Virus record (IMG/VR): IMGVR_UViG_3300026382_000033
Location: 1-41,133 of that record
Length of the DNA: 41,133 nt
Reading direction: 5' to 3' (one strand)
Source of the DNA: a virus
Within the stretch, counting starts at the first letter, position 1. The number at the start of each line of letters is the position of its first letter. The notes below the pieces were generated by a model. The model did no database searches, had not been told where the DNA came from, and saw only the letters and a program-made list of their open reading frames with translations. The position numbers were made by a program, and so were the translations under genes. This document shows positions 7,515-15,385 of the stretch, one piece after another.

Positions 7515-7895
7515 TTATATAAAATACTCAGGATATTCTGTGTGATTAAAAAATACTTCCAAAGGCAAAGCCTCTTTGATGAGTTCATCAAACCATTCAT
7601 ATTTTTGAAATGCTGACGCCAAAATAGCATCTCCTTTATAGCTTGTCACCACTGACCTATTAAATTCACATGATACCACAAATTCTGTGTATTGTATGTA
7701 TGCAGGGAAAGGAAGTTTTTGTGACTCATACAGTATAAAATCAAAATCAAGATAATCTATCAATGCATCAATCTCCTCCTGATTTTTTACATAAATACTT
7801 ACCTTGTGTCCTTCAATTAGAAACTTATCATTCACTGATTGAGGAACTTCCCTTTTTTGGTTCTCATATTTTTTTCTTGGTTTTATTTTTTCCAT
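7515..7895 (-). CDS. Unknown protein, possibly from a leaderless mRNA
   Basis: 126 residues, not recognised. The first 25 residues are basic (PRKKYENQKRE), the rest is mixed alpha/beta and ends in acidic aromatic residues (FNHTEYPEYFI). No Shine-Dalgarno precedes the ATG. Instead a TATAAT box ends 5 bases before the start codon, so the transcript would begin at or next to the AUG. No other in-frame Met exists to move the start downstream. Confidence 0.65.
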   Translation of the reverse strand: MEKIKPRKKYENQKREVPQSVNDKFLIEGHKVSIYVKNQEEIDALIDYLDFDFILYESQKLPFPAYIQYTEFVVSCEFNRSVVTSYKGDAILASAFQKYEWFDELIKEALPLEVFFNHTEYPEYFI

Positions 7896-7900
7896 ATTAT

Positions 7901-7923
7901 ATTATAGCATAGATATACTTAAA
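7901..7923 (-). promoter_or_regulatory. Middle-type promoter abutting a start codon
   Basis: Minus strand TTTAA (7923-7919), 12 bases, TATAAT (7906-7901). Only 5 bases separate the -10 box from the ATG at 7895. Confidence 0.6.
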
Positions 7924-7924
7924 A

Positions 7925-8620
7925 TTACATGAACGTCTCTCTTGGTAATGGATGAATTTTGCCATCAAGCCAATATTCTGCTTCGTATGTTTTATTCTCG
8001 AGTTTTTCCTTCACTAATACAAAATAATTTAAGTGATATTCTATTTCTCCTCGAATTTTAGGGGGTTTTGGTTCGGTGTGTAATGCATAGGATTGCATTA
8101 AATCACTGCCATAATTTAAGAGAACATTCCTTGAAGCAACGGCATTCTGAATGTAAGGATTATAGCAATAATAAATATTGAAACCTTTAATCTTTGCGTG
8201 TCCCCATTTGAATATTTTTACTCCAGGAACTTTTCGTGAAATCTGAGCCATTTCAGTGAAGTCATTAGATTTGAATACCATCATATAATCTTCCTTGTGA
8301 GCATTCTCCATTTCTTTAGGTAGAATGTAATTCCAATATGAAATATCCTTTCCCTCTCTCCGTTTAAGGAGATATTCCTGGTTAGGCTGAACAGGTTTGA
8401 CTGTACTCACCAACCACTTAATTTCTGAAGATGTGGCAAAGTCAAAATTTACGAAGGAAGGCAAATCTTTTTTATCTTTGATTTTTAGGTACCTTAGGTA
8501 TGGAGGCCTAATTTTAATGTATTCCTCAAATTCAATACCATTATTTTTTGCTGCAACCTTAAATGAATTGTATGTATCGACACCATAATATCTATCAAAG
8601 GTTATATAAACATTTTTCAT
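7925..8620 (-). CDS. Unknown protein under late control
   Basis: 231 residues, not recognised. It is mixed alpha/beta without signal peptide or membrane segment, with a Tyr-rich part at about 145-175 (KGFNIYYCYNPYIQN). The start is well supported by AAGGAGAT ahead of the ATG at 8620. A late promoter on the minus strand (8650-8643) precedes it, which suggests a virion or late function. Confidence 0.7.
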   Translation of the reverse strand: MKNVYITFDRYYGVDTYNSFKVAAKNNGIEFEEYIKIRPPYLRYLKIKDKKDLPSFVNFDFATSSEIKWLVSTVKPVQPNQEYLLKRREGKDISYWNYILPKEMENAHKEDYMMVFKSNDFTEMAQISRKVPGVKIFKWGHAKIKGFNIYYCYNPYIQNAVASRNVLLNYGSDLMQSYALHTEPKPPKIRGEIEYHLNYFVLVKEKLENKTYEAEYWLDGKIHPLPRETFM

Positions 8621-8636
8621 AGCATCTCCTTACTTT

Positions 8637-8650
8637 TATAAATATTTATA
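8637..8650. promoter_or_regulatory. Palindromic bidirectional late promoter
   Basis: TATAAATATTTATA is a perfect palindrome that places one TATAAATA box on each strand, overlapping by two bases. It lies between the divergent genes at 8620 (-) and 8681 (+). The same 14 bases recur at 12848 and 24554. Confidence 0.8.
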
Positions 8651-8680
8651 TAAATGGATTTTTAAACAAAGGAGACTACC

Positions 8681-9277
8681 ATGGCCAAAATGACACAAGC
8701 GGAAAAAGATGCCTATGATGTAATGAAAAAGCATATTGATAAGCCTTCAAGACTCAAAAAATCAGATTTTATTCCTGGGAAAATGGTAATGTTCGCCTAT
8801 AATGCCAAAGATAAAACGGCTGCATACGATGCCAATCCTTTAATCATTGTCCTAAGGCGATCATCAAAATACACTCTGGGATTGAACTGGCACTGGATGC
8901 CTCCAAAAATGAGAGAAAAGGTTCTTGATGGTATCATGAAGCAGAATAAGCAAAATATCAAAAGAGGACTCCCACTTACACTGAATTATAGCATGGTCAA
9001 AAGGCTAATTAAAGGCCTAGGACCAGTCGTGAGATTGTACATTAACAAACGGATTTCGTCAAAGGGTGTTGTTATTCCATCATACCAATATTACAAAATT
9101 GTAAACCTTAGAAGTGAACATTTTATCGGTATATCCGCAAAAGGAGCATGGGCTCAAGCGATAGCAAATAAAAAATTAAAGAAAAAAGCAAAAATTGCAG
9201 CTGCGATTCAAAGGAAAAAAGATCAAGCAACAGCACAAAAAAGATTAGATAAAAAGAAAAAAGGAGGCAAGAAATGA
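8681..9277 (+). CDS. Virion protein, possibly gp2-like DNA end protector
   Basis: 198 residues. The segment PGKMVMFAYNAKDKTAAYDA then NPLIIVLR and GLNWHWMPP matches a motif (Y-D-x-x-P-L, followed by GLN-H-) of a family seen in many T4-like phages, which I recall as annotated DNA end protector or structural protein. The C-terminal 45 residues are Lys- and Ala-rich, suitable for DNA binding. Order with the gp4 gene four genes downstream parallels T4 gene 2 to gene 4. The family name is from memory and is uncertain. Start: AAGGAGAC before ATG, behind a late promoter. Confidence 0.6.
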   Translation: MAKMTQAEKDAYDVMKKHIDKPSRLKKSDFIPGKMVMFAYNAKDKTAAYDANPLIIVLRRSSKYTLGLNWHWMPPKMREKVLDGIMKQNKQNIKRGLPLTLNYSMVKRLIKGLGPVVRLYINKRISSKGVVIPSYQYYKIVNLRSEHFIGISAKGAWAQAIANKKLKKKAKIAAAIQRKKDQATAQKRLDKKKKGGKK

Positions 9278-10035
9278 TAAAATTTAGTGATTTTATAAAT
9301 GAAAAATATGCCGCTAAAGGCAGAAAAAAGGAATGGGAATTGATGATTGACTGGTATATGCCATTAACACCATCGATACTCAAGGATTTTGAGATATTTG
9401 TACCTGAGGCATATCATGTCACGAGTATAGCATCCCTAAAAAATACCATAAAAATACAAGGCAAAAGGGTTGATTTACCCACATTCACTCGAGGTTCAAG
9501 GGGATTGTCGAAAGGTGCTATTGAAAATGCAGAGGTTCTTCTGAAAGTGGAAGGATACTCATCATTTTCCTCCGATGAAGATTTTGAATCTGCACTGGAT
9601 AGGAATGGTCACCGATGGTTACATCCATTGAAGGATAAAGATTATGTTGTTAATAATAAATTTAGCACTAAAATTGCACCGATTATTGTTAAAAAATATA
9701 ATCTCGATGACAGATATTCAGTGCCAAGTATGGTTAAGGCAATGAATGGCAAGGAAAAAGGAGAATTCGTAAAATTTTATTATGAAGAAGCAAAAAAATT
9801 AATCACAAAATCTCTCATTGATGATATCAAAGATTCGATGTCAAGGTCATATGCCGGTGATTATGATAATGATGAAATCTTACTCCATAATTTTAAAATC
9901 AAGGAAATTAAGGTTATCAATGATAGCTCTTCTGAATATAGTGCAGAGGAAAATATTCAGAAAATTTCGGATATGGGCATTGATGTTCAAGGCACAACAA
10001 CAAGACATGAAATTGAAAGTTTAGGAAGGAAATAA
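9274..10035 (+). CDS. Candidate head-packaged protein with capsid-targeting-like N-terminus
   Basis: 253 residues. It begins MIKFSDFINEKYAAKG, close in pattern to the T4 capsid-targeting sequence MKTYQEFIAE, with INE as a possible gp21-type cleavage site. T4 proteins with that signal are packed in the head and injected with DNA. The next part, FVPEAYHVTSIASLKNTI, with a conserved HVT and an FTRGSRGLS stretch, recalls the start of H-Y-E class ADP-ribosyltransferases such as DarT, but a catalytic Glu cannot be assigned, so this is only a lead. It overlaps the previous gene by 4 bases and the CheY gene by 1 base. Confidence 0.7.
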   Translation: MIKFSDFINEKYAAKGRKKEWELMIDWYMPLTPSILKDFEIFVPEAYHVTSIASLKNTIKIQGKRVDLPTFTRGSRGLSKGAIENAEVLLKVEGYSSFSSDEDFESALDRNGHRWLHPLKDKDYVVNNKFSTKIAPIIVKKYNLDDRYSVPSMVKAMNGKEKGEFVKFYYEEAKKLITKSLIDDIKDSMSRSYAGDYDNDEILLHNFKIKEIKVINDSSSEYSAEENIQKISDMGIDVQGTTTRHEIESLGRK

Positions 10036-10409
10036 TGAAAGTTTTAGTTTTGGATGACAGCAAAACAATGCTAAGGATTATATCGAATACCTTGAAAAGG
10101 GTTGGGTATACAGACATTGTGACTGCAGAGGATGGTGTCGAAGGACTGGCTGAATATAATAAGGCCAAGGATGCCAAAGAAAATTTTGATATAATCTTTA
10201 CGGATCATAATATGCCAAATATGACTGGGCTAGAATTTGTAAAGCATATCAGGAGTGTCGATAAGGATACTCCTATCGCAATGATTACAACCGAGGGAGG
10301 TAAGGCTGAGGTTATTAAGGCATTGAGGGCTGGTGTTAATAATTACATTGTTAAACCGTTTACTCCTCAAGTCCTCAAAGAAAAAATATCTGCAATTTTA
10401 GGACAATAG
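10035..10409 (+). CDS. cheY: CheY-like response regulator, single receiver domain
   Basis: 124 residues, one complete receiver domain. The acidic pocket is Asp7 and Asp8, the phosphoacceptor is Asp57 (FTDHNMPNMTG), the switch region is Thr85/Thr86 and Tyr104, and the conserved Lys is Lys107. The segment TTEGGKAEVIKALRAGVNNY then IVKPFTPQVLKEK is nearly that of Campylobacter and Helicobacter CheY, which points to a Campylobacterota host. The usual Trp after the phosphoacceptor Asp is His58. There is no output domain. It sits in a structural operon. Possible roles are altering flagellar rotation late in infection or carriage in the particle; both are inferences. Confidence 0.92.
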   Translation: MKVLVLDDSKTMLRIISNTLKRVGYTDIVTAEDGVEGLAEYNKAKDAKENFDIIFTDHNMPNMTGLEFVKHIRSVDKDTPIAMITTEGGKAEVIKALRAGVNNYIVKPFTPQVLKEKISAILGQ

Positions 10410-10410
10410 G

Positions 10411-10761
10411 ATGCTAACATACCTAGAATATAACATTATAATGCATAAGGATGACGAAATGCTAACATCATACATGGATAGTTTTTTCGATCTTTATAGT
10501 CTTATGAATTATATCGAACTGACATACAAAGGCAAACAACGATTCCCAAACACTCAAAAAGGAGTCCTTGAGGCAATTCTCATGACCACCAAAATGAACC
10601 CAGATTACAAAAAATTTGATAGGTTCAGGTTAAAGTGCCTTGAATGGGATGAATATTTCGATGAACATTTTGCTGGATTTGATCATATCGATGTGAACAA
10701 AAGCATAGCAGTGATTGTTGCTCGAGAATTGGAAAAACGAAAAATAAAAGGAGAGATATAA
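10411..10761 (+). CDS. Unknown protein between CheY and gp4 genes
   Basis: 116 residues, not recognised, predicted mostly helical, with acidic aromatic stretches (WDEYFDEHFAGFDHID). It starts one base after the CheY stop and its stop overlaps the next start (TAATG), so it is translated as part of the late operon. A second Met at residue 11 is possible but the first is better spaced to AGGA in the end of cheY. Confidence 0.65.
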   Translation: MLTYLEYNIIMHKDDEMLTSYMDSFFDLYSLMNYIELTYKGKQRFPNTQKGVLEAILMTTKMNPDYKKFDRFRLKCLEWDEYFDEHFAGFDHIDVNKSIAVIVARELEKRKIKGEI

Positions 10762-11237
10762 TGGCCTACGGAAAATGTAAACAAGGTATATATGTGCCTG
10801 TAAACCCTGATAAATGGATAATCACGGAATCTTTTGACATGAAGGAGCCGGGCATCAAATATCGTTCTGGATGGGAAAAAATGTTCTTTTTGTTTGCTGA
10901 TATGAATGATAATGTCATTAAAGTAAATTCAGAAGGCATGGTCATACCATATTTCAATCCTGTTAAGCAAAAAATGTCAAAATACTATATGGATGTTATG
11001 ATGGAAACCAAGGATGGCACTATATGGTTGGTTGAGATAAAGCCCTTTAAGGAAACTCAACCCCCGAAAAAACCTCGAAAAAATGCCAAAAATCCTCAGA
11101 AGGCTCAAGCAAATTATATTAAAGCTGTCGAGACATACGCTGTTAATCAGGCTAAATGGGAGGCTACCGAAAAGGTATGTCAGGAAAAAGGATGGAAATT
11201 TAAAATTATCACCGAAAAGGAATTATTCCCTAAGTAA
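10761..11237 (+). CDS. 4: Head completion protein, gp4-like nuclease fold
   Basis: In T4, gp4 finishes the packaged head before tail joining. The product is 158 residues, close to T4 gp4 length. The core YRSGWEKMFFLFADMNDNVI, then GMVIPYFNPVKQKMSKYYMD and WLVEIKPFKETQPPKKP, is the gp4 signature. It contains the PD-(D/E)xK-type residues Glu (WEK), Asp (YYMDV) and E-I-K. It ends the rightward operon and meets the leftward gene at 11246. Confidence 0.9.
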   Translation: MAYGKCKQGIYVPVNPDKWIITESFDMKEPGIKYRSGWEKMFFLFADMNDNVIKVNSEGMVIPYFNPVKQKMSKYYMDVMMETKDGTIWLVEIKPFKETQPPKKPRKNAKNPQKAQANYIKAVETYAVNQAKWEATEKVCQEKGWKFKIITEKELFPK

Positions 11238-11245
11238 CCCAGTAA

Positions 11246-11686
11246 CTACTTATCTTCAAAACCAATTATCTTGCCTGCTGTATTCATATTATAGTAATCA
11301 GGAAAATCATCATTTATAAGTTCTGTATACGCGTCTTTTGCGTCTTTTGCACTATAAAATTCTAATTCAAAAGAATGTTTTTCAAATTTTTCATTTTTAA
11401 TTTTAAAACCCAAATCTCTCAAAAAAGTTCCTGGATTCATTGTCTTTGCTTCAGAAATTCCTTTAATATCAGAAGCTTTTACTTTATCGCCTTTTTGATT
11501 CATCCCAGAAAGCAAATTCCTTGCTACTGCTTTTCCTCCAAGTTCCTTTACTATTTTTCTAAACTTCCTCGCCAAATCACTGTTTTCTATGTGTTCTAAT
11601 GCTTCACTGTCTTTGGTTCTGCCAACTGAACCAACTGGTGATTCTTGTATATTTTCTTTTTTTATTATTTCTCTAAATGACTTCAT
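11246..11686 (-). CDS. Candidate internal head protein with targeting-like N-terminus
   Basis: 146 residues from the ATG at 11686, chosen because GGGAGAAG precedes it; a longer frame from 11728 lacks such a site. It starts MKSFREIIKKENIQES, matching the capsid-targeting pattern, with IQE as a likely gp21 cleavage point. The remainder is basic and helical, then beta, with FELEFYSAKDAKDAYTEL near the C-terminus. Late promoter at 11717-11710. Probable packaged protein of unknown activity. Confidence 0.7.
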   Translation of the reverse strand: MKSFREIIKKENIQESPVGSVGRTKDSEALEHIENSDLARKFRKIVKELGGKAVARNLLSGMNQKGDKVKASDIKGISEAKTMNPGTFLRDLGFKIKNEKFEKHSFELEFYSAKDAKDAYTELINDDFPDYYNMNTAGKIIGFEDK

Positions 11687-11709
11687 TTTCTTCTCCCTTT
11701 TTTTTATTT

Positions 11710-11717
11710 TATTTATA
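11710..11717 (-). promoter_or_regulatory. Late promoter
   Basis: TATAAATA on the minus strand, 24 bases before the ATG at 11686. It overlaps the stop codon region of the upstream metalloprotease-like gene. Confidence 0.6.
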
Positions 11718-12459
11718 TTGATTTCCATATATTAGAATACATATATACATATTTCAAAAATCTTTTATCATTAGAATATATACTATATAGTGTATCATTT
11801 TTTATATGTTTCATTATCTTGGACATATCTCCTGACATCAATTTCACTAACTGATATGCGTAGGCCATTTTTTCTTCAGGAGATAGGAAATTAAATTTCT
11901 GTATAAGTCCTTGAATTTCTTTCTCATCATCTGAACTTCCTATATTTTTTATTTTGTTATTGATTAATTTTATTGTGTTTGTTGATTGTTCCAACCATTT
12001 ATCATTTGATTTCTTTCTTTGTTGCATATGAATCATTTCATGTCCTATAATAGCTTCTAATTCTGTAACAGAATTATCTAATGAGTATGCTATATGAATT
12101 ATGCCTTGATCATCGATATACCCATTCAAATCTTTAGGATCAGTAATCTCTGAAAAGATTATATCAGGAAACTCATTCTGTAAATATAACAAATCTATTT
12201 TTTTCAGTGTAATATTCATTGGCATGACTTTCTCATAAAGTTTTGATGTTGAATACTGCACATTTTCAAAAATATTTTTAAGGTACATGGCCTTTAATTC
12301 TTCCTTCAGATTCCTATCGTTTCTGTCATTGCTATCAGCCATAAATTCACTAAATTTTTTAATTTTATATGGTTTTTTTCTTCGTTGAACAGTAGCCTGA
12401 CCATATCGTTTCATAGGCTCTGAACCTGTTCCTGAACCAATATCTCCTGCTACTGTCAT
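11713..12459 (-). CDS. HExxH metalloprotease-like protein, candidate head-packaged
   Basis: 248 residues from the ATG at 12459, which directly follows the upstream stop and has AAGGAT ahead; the longer frame needs a TTG. A disordered basic N-terminus (about 1-33) leads to KIKKFSEFMADS, resembling the capsid-targeting motif. The C-terminal domain has ELEAIIGHEMIHMQQRKK, a zinc-protease HExxH motif at His140, Glu141, His144. Further on LSPEEKMAYAYQL supplies a Glu (about 195) in the E-x-x-A setting of third zinc ligands. Neighbours on both sides have targeting-like N-termini. A protease delivered with the DNA is plausible; the substrate is unknown. Confidence 0.75.
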   Translation of the reverse strand: MTVAGDIGSGTGSEPMKRYGQATVQRRKKPYKIKKFSEFMADSNDRNDRNLKEELKAMYLKNIFENVQYSTSKLYEKVMPMNITLKKIDLLYLQNEFPDIIFSEITDPKDLNGYIDDQGIIHIAYSLDNSVTELEAIIGHEMIHMQQRKKSNDKWLEQSTNTIKLINNKIKNIGSSDDEKEIQGLIQKFNFLSPEEKMAYAYQLVKLMSGDMSKIMKHIKNDTLYSIYSNDKRFLKYVYMYSNIWKSI

Positions 12460-12460
12460 C

Positions 12461-12817
12461 CTATAATCCTTTTGCTTCTCTTTTTTTAGCAATAATTTCT
12501 GCCTTTTTTGCTATTTTTATTGAATTTTTCTTTTTAGTTTTCATAACTTTTTTCATTGTTTTCTTTTTATCTTTGATTTCTGTAGGGGACATTTTTTCGC
12601 ATTTTTTCCCATCAACCAATTTATATCCTGGTGCTTTTTTGCCATCACCATCCACACACATTTTTTTAAGAACTTTTTTTAAGTTTCCTTTTTCGTCAGG
12701 TACCCATTTTTTCATTTTTTTGAGTTTAGCCCCTTCATCAAGCTTTTTCGCTTCCTCAACATCCAAAATTTCTTGGTAACTCTCTGCTATTTCTTTAAAA
12801 GATTTCATTTCGCTCAT
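12461..12817 (-). CDS. Small basic candidate internal head protein
   Basis: 118 residues, strongly basic. It begins MSEMKSFKEIAESYQEIL, again the targeting-like motif, followed by KKLDEGAK, where LDE-G fits a gp21 cleavage site. The released part would be a Lys-rich protein like the T4 internal proteins IPI-IPIII that accompany DNA. A short segment with two Cys (CVDGDGKKAPGYKLVDGKKC) occurs mid-protein. Start has CAGGAGAA upstream and a late promoter at 12861-12854. Confidence 0.7.
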   Translation of the reverse strand: MSEMKSFKEIAESYQEILDVEEAKKLDEGAKLKKMKKWVPDEKGNLKKVLKKMCVDGDGKKAPGYKLVDGKKCEKMSPTEIKDKKKTMKKVMKTKKKNSIKIAKKAEIIAKKREAKGL

Positions 12818-12847
12818 TATAATTCTCCTGTATTTTAGTTTTATTTA

Positions 12848-12861
12848 TAAATATTTATATC
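12848..12861. promoter_or_regulatory. Palindromic bidirectional late promoter
   Basis: TATAAATATTTATA, identical to 8637-8650, between the divergent genes at 12817 (-) and 12884 (+). Confidence 0.8.
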
Positions 12862-12883
12862 TTACAAATCATAAGGATTATAA

Positions 12884-14305
12884 ATGACAAACACGATAGA
12901 CAAAAAATTTGAGAAGGTTTACAGCCTTGACACAAATATTATTTTGGATAATGCTACAAACTTTTTGACATTATCAGATGAGGGCAAAAACCTAATCGTA
13001 TTGCCAGAAACTGTGCTCGATGAGATTGACTCAAAAAAATCAGGCTTTGATGAGATTAATTTCCAGGCAAGGTCTTTTGCTAGATTATTATTTGACGCTC
13101 AGATAAAGGATAAAAAAGAGTACAATACAAAATATGCCGATGTAACATTGACAGTTGTTGAGACTGCTGTTCAAGGATGCACTATATATATTATTTCAAA
13201 AAATATCTATAAAGCAGACACGGACAAGGTCTCAGGCTCTATCAAAAATGACAGAAAAATCCTTGAGATTACACAGGATTTACAGAAAATCGAAGGTTAC
13301 GAAGATATAAAATTTATCTCATTGGATGTTATGGCAAGGACTAGGGCTGTAAGCCTTGGTATTCCTACTGAAGCAATGAATTTAGGTTCAAGGGATGAAA
13401 TTCTCGAGTTCATCAAAGAGATTAAAATTGAAAAAGCAATCATTGAGGGGGATGATATCCTGGATTATGATAAGGATTATAAGCCTAACAATTTTAACTA
13501 TTTGTTAGATGATGGTGTTCAGAAAAAATTAGCCTGTATACAGAACGGGAAGATAAAACTTCTTGACGAAAAGGAATTGAGAAAACAGAACGTAAACCCA
13601 ATGAATAAAGAGCAATTATTTTTTAGCAATGCACTCCTTGATAATCATTATGACATCATTGTTGCTGAAGCTAAAGCAGGTTCAGGAAAAACGCTTCTTG
13701 CTATTAGTGCGGCAATGGAATTGATAAAACGAAAAGATTTTCAAAGGATTGTGTATATCAGAAATTCAGTCGAATCCCTTGCAAAGGGCGAAGATGTGGG
13801 TTACCTTTCAGGTAACGATGAAAAATTTGAAATTTATAATTTTCCTCTTTTTGACACATTAGCGTACATTGCATCGAAAATGATTGCAAGGAGCAATGAG
13901 AATAAGCAAGGCAAAGGTAAACTCGATGCTCAACCAACCGAAGAATTGATTTCCGAAAAAGTTGAACAGCTTGTTGAAAGGTTCCAGGTTCAGACAATGT
14001 GGACTGGTGCACTAAGAGGAAGAACAATATCTGATGCTATCGTTATTATTGATGAGGCTCAAAATATGGCAAATAGCACAATGCAGTTGACATTGAGTAG
14101 GGTAGATTCATCGTGTAAAATCATTGTTTTAGGTTCAAACAGGCAAATCGACAATGCTTACATTACCAAACATACAAATGGATTAACAACACTCCTTAAT
14201 GCAACCAAAGACAGTCATGAAGAGGTTAATCTTTTTGGTGTAGAACTTCATAAGGTTCTTAGGGGTCCTATTACAGCATTTGCAGAAAAAGTTTTTGAGA
14301 AATAG
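12884..14305 (+). CDS. phoH: PIN-PhoH family ATPase/ribonuclease
   Basis: 473 residues in two domains. The N-terminal PIN domain (about 10-155) has SLDTNI with Asp16, LPETVLDEID and SIKNDRKIL, giving the acidic nuclease residues. The C-terminal PhoH-type P-loop domain has AEAKAGSGKT (Walker A 266-270), IVIIDEAQNM (Walker B, 390-393) and VLGSNRQID. This architecture is known in bacterial PhoH2/YlaK proteins, which are RNA-unwinding ribonucleases, and PhoH genes are widespread in marine phages. The role in phage is unsettled. AAGGAT precedes the ATG, and a late promoter lies 23 bases upstream. Confidence 0.9.
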   Translation: MTNTIDKKFEKVYSLDTNIILDNATNFLTLSDEGKNLIVLPETVLDEIDSKKSGFDEINFQARSFARLLFDAQIKDKKEYNTKYADVTLTVVETAVQGCTIYIISKNIYKADTDKVSGSIKNDRKILEITQDLQKIEGYEDIKFISLDVMARTRAVSLGIPTEAMNLGSRDEILEFIKEIKIEKAIIEGDDILDYDKDYKPNNFNYLLDDGVQKKLACIQNGKIKLLDEKELRKQNVNPMNKEQLFFSNALLDNHYDIIVAEAKAGSGKTLLAISAAMELIKRKDFQRIVYIRNSVESLAKGEDVGYLSGNDEKFEIYNFPLFDTLAYIASKMIARSNENKQGKGKLDAQPTEELISEKVEQLVERFQVQTMWTGALRGRTISDAIVIIDEAQNMANSTMQLTLSRVDSSCKIIVLGSNRQIDNAYITKHTNGLTTLLNATKDSHEEVNLFGVELHKVLRGPITAFAEKVFEK

Positions 14306-14315
14306 GCTAAACAAC

Positions 14316-15092
14316 CTAAAAATCTAAAGATATTTTAGAGTCCATCAAGGACTCTGTCCTCATTTCATTTTCCATAAATGAAGTACAGTGCTCTGTATTA
14401 TTATAATCACAAAAAGAACATAATGCCGAAATTTCATCTTTGAATATTTCTGTTTTTTCTATTTTTTTGGTTTTATCATAAAAATGTTTAATATAAGAAT
14501 TGAATTCTGAACGAGTATAAAAAATTTCTTTTTTGGTTCCGTGTTCTATGAAAACAAAAACAGACTTTACACTTTGAATGTCAGGGTATTTTATAAACAT
14601 ATAAACAGCATATAACATACCCTGTTCATATCCAAAATCTTCAGTCTCAGATTTGTCTTGTCCTGTCTTGTAATCTATGAGAATAGATTGTTTTAGATTT
14701 ACATTAAAAGCATCAGCAGAGCCTCTCATCCAAGCACTTTTATCCCAAAAATCAACAAATTTTAATTTTTTATCAAAAGCAAAATCTTCTTCCAATATAG
14801 AGTCAGCGCGATTTATTAATTTTTCTGTTTTTTGTCCTAACTCAGTTTCCCTAAACTCTTTAACCATCTCTATAACTTTATCGGCTTCCTCTTGTGTGAA
14901 GATATGATTAAGCTCAACAGGAATGTTATAATCAAATTTATTTTCTAGGATTTCATGAGCGTATGAGCCCCTATATAATGCTAGTTGAGGTTCCGATTCT
15001 ATTTTTACTTTGTCTATGTATTTTAGTTTGAACATTTTTGAGCACGTTTTGAATGTCCCCATTTTGCTTATGCTATATGGATTATGTTTCAT
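14316..15092 (-). CDS. PD-(D/E)xK nuclease, RecB/Cas4-like, probable iron-sulfur cluster
   Basis: 258 residues. PYSISKMGTFKTCSKMFKLK is the N-terminal RecB-nuclease motif with a Cys at 17. YRGSYAHEILE gives the conserved His. The core is ...DAFNVNLKQSILIDYKTGQD, the D-x-K signature. Three Cys near the C-terminus (ALCSFCDYNNTEHC) complete a four-Cys set typical of 4Fe-4S nucleases such as Cas4 and AddB. It probably acts in phage recombination or DNA processing. The start overlaps the upstream gene by 4 bases. Confidence 0.85.
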   Translation of the reverse strand: MKHNPYSISKMGTFKTCSKMFKLKYIDKVKIESEPQLALYRGSYAHEILENKFDYNIPVELNHIFTQEEADKVIEMVKEFRETELGQKTEKLINRADSILEEDFAFDKKLKFVDFWDKSAWMRGSADAFNVNLKQSILIDYKTGQDKSETEDFGYEQGMLYAVYMFIKYPDIQSVKSVFVFIEHGTKKEIFYTRSEFNSYIKHFYDKTKKIEKTEIFKDEISALCSFCDYNNTEHCTSFMENEMRTESLMDSKISLDF

Positions 15093-15355
15093 ATCTGAAC
15101 CTTTTGTTTTTTTGTTGTCTTAGGAATGATTGCATACATTATTGTGATGTTTACTAGGTTTTTTGCATATGATATACTTGTTTCGGGAATATAAGCATCC
15201 CTAACTGATATGTCTATGATGTCAATATTAACATTTTCGTTATTGGCCTCAGGAATTCTGTTAATGAGATTCTGGATACTCTGATCCACTGAATCTGTAT
15301 TAGAATATGTCCCTGATTTTGTTCCCCAATTCTCATTTTTTCTATATAGTACCAT
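15089..15355 (-). CDS. Unknown small protein
   Basis: 88 residues, not recognised. The second half (NIDIIDISVRDAYIPETSIS) is beta-rich. Its good ribosome site (AAGGAT) and the 4-base overlap with the nuclease gene mark it as a real operon member. Confidence 0.65.
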   Translation of the reverse strand: MVLYRKNENWGTKSGTYSNTDSVDQSIQNLINRIPEANNENVNIDIIDISVRDAYIPETSISYAKNLVNITIMYAIIPKTTKKQKVQI

Positions 15356-15385
15356 TTTCCTATCCTTATGTCCTTCTATCCTGAT

